Of a stretch of DNA of 13,945 nt, positions 13,721 through 13,945 are shown piece by piece. The stretch lies in contig JAZNGL010000136.1 of the NCBI GenBank assembly GCA_045576435.1, forward strand, positions 1-13,945, given 5' to 3'. Within the stretch, counting starts at the first letter, position 1; each line of letters starts with the position of its first letter. A model generated the notes under the pieces. It did no database searches. It had not been told where the DNA came from and worked only from the letters and a program-made list of their open reading frames with translations. Origin of the DNA: CAKSIW01 sp045576435. Its GTDB lineage: Bacteria; Bacillota; Clostridia; Monoglobales; Monoglobaceae. The position numbers were made by a program, and so were the translations under genes.

Positions 13721-13743
13721 TTTACGAAAAAGTTTACGAAAAA
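13721..13743 (+). repeat. Tandem TTTACGAAAAA repeat
   Basis: TTTACGAAAAA occurs at 13721-13731 and again at 13733-13743, separated by one G (period 12). The second copy runs into the terminator stem. It may be chance in AT-rich DNA, a small duplication, or a protein-binding site. Confidence 0.6.
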
Positions 13744-13773
13744 TGACCTCTTGCTGATTTGCAAGAGGTCATT
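13742..13773 (+). terminator. Long perfect hairpin after lysS, probable terminator
   Basis: A 13-bp perfect stem, AATGACCTCTTGC (13742-13754) with GCAAGAGGTCATT (13761-13773), surrounds a TGATTT loop. The downstream T content on the + strand is weak (CATTTATGG). On the - strand the hairpin is followed by a real T-run (complement of the A-rich 13721-13743). It is still the only terminator-like structure for greA-lysS. It may act in both directions. Confidence 0.75.
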
Positions 13774-13815
13774 CATTTATGGATTGGCATTAATTTTTGA
13801 AAAAAGGTTTAATGG

Positions 13816-13844
13816 TGGATTTTGAAAATTAAATATGATATAAT
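13816..13844 (+). promoter_or_regulatory. Extended -10 promoter for the gene at the right edge
   Basis: TATAAT (13839-13844) is preceded by TG and one base (13836-13838), an extended -10. The -35 at 17-nt spacing, TGGATT (13816-13821), is poor, as is common for extended -10 promoters. Just downstream, GTTAA-6 nt-TTAAC (13852-13867) is a perfect inverted repeat at the expected start site and could be an operator. The leader to the next gene is about 70 nt. Confidence 0.65.
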
Positions 13845-13922
13845 ACATTGTGTTAAGATAATTTAACTTTAAATGATACGAGTTTGTTTTATACATAAAT
13901 TTTAAACAAAGGAGAATGTTAT

Positions 13923-13945
13923 ATGGATGAAAAATTCAGACCGAT
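13923..13945 (+). CDS. Start of an unidentified gene, truncated by window edge
   Basis: ATG 13923 opens MDEKFRP before the window ends. AAAGGAG (13908-13914) lies 8 nt upstream and an extended -10 promoter lies about 80 nt upstream, so this is very likely a real gene start. Seven residues are too few to identify it. Confidence 0.75.

Overview
The window looks like a housekeeping stretch of an AT-rich Firmicutes chromosome, most likely a member of the Clostridia. The evidence is the infC-rpmI-rplT block, Gram-positive-style Shine-Dalgarno sequences, sigma-A-type promoters with 17-nt spacers, a PucR/CdaR-type regulator placed directly before ftsEX, and a three-zinc-finger TopA. All genes lie on the + strand. 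I see no mobile element, tRNA, rRNA or CRISPR array, and no gene-free stretch longer than 300 nt.

Layout: (1) 1-1233 holds the end of infC (IF3), then rpmI (L35) and rplT (L20). The gaps between these three genes are long and rich in hairpins, and the block closes with a strong intrinsic terminator. (2) 1267-5521 holds a SpoU/TrmH-type RNA 2'-O-methyltransferase, dprA and topA, closed by another terminator. The dprA-topA gap is an unusual chain of tiny ORFs whose stop and start codons overlap. (3) A good promoter at 5588-5616 opens a cell-envelope operon: a CdaR-like regulator, ftsE, ftsX, a secreted coiled-coil M23 peptidase (EnvC-like layout) and a CtpA-type S41 protease, followed by an unrecognised cysteine-rich protein. 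A 67-nt hairpin sits between the M23 and S41 genes. (4) A consensus promoter at the end of the unknown gene drives greA and lysS, followed by a long perfect hairpin. (5) An extended -10 promoter and a strong ribosome binding site begin a further gene that runs off the right edge.

How the genes work together: block 1 makes translation components. Block 2 handles RNA modification and DNA topology/uptake. Block 3 is the most coherent unit: FtsE (ATPase) and FtsX (membrane transmitter) are the classic activators of septal peptidoglycan hydrolases, the next gene encodes a candidate hydrolase partner, and CtpA is a periplasm- or cell-wall-facing processing protease. Block 4 couples transcript-cleavage factor GreA with lysyl-tRNA synthetase.

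The least expected signal is a shared leader element in front of topA and greA. Each carries a 10-codon ORF (MLKKLVSRKG and MKKVLFSGKG) that ends in GGC TAATG just after a GGAAAGG-like Shine-Dalgarno. No wholly new multi-gene system is evident. The best leads are this leader pair, the Cys-rich unknown protein, and the apparently catalytically complete FtsEX-linked M23 enzyme.
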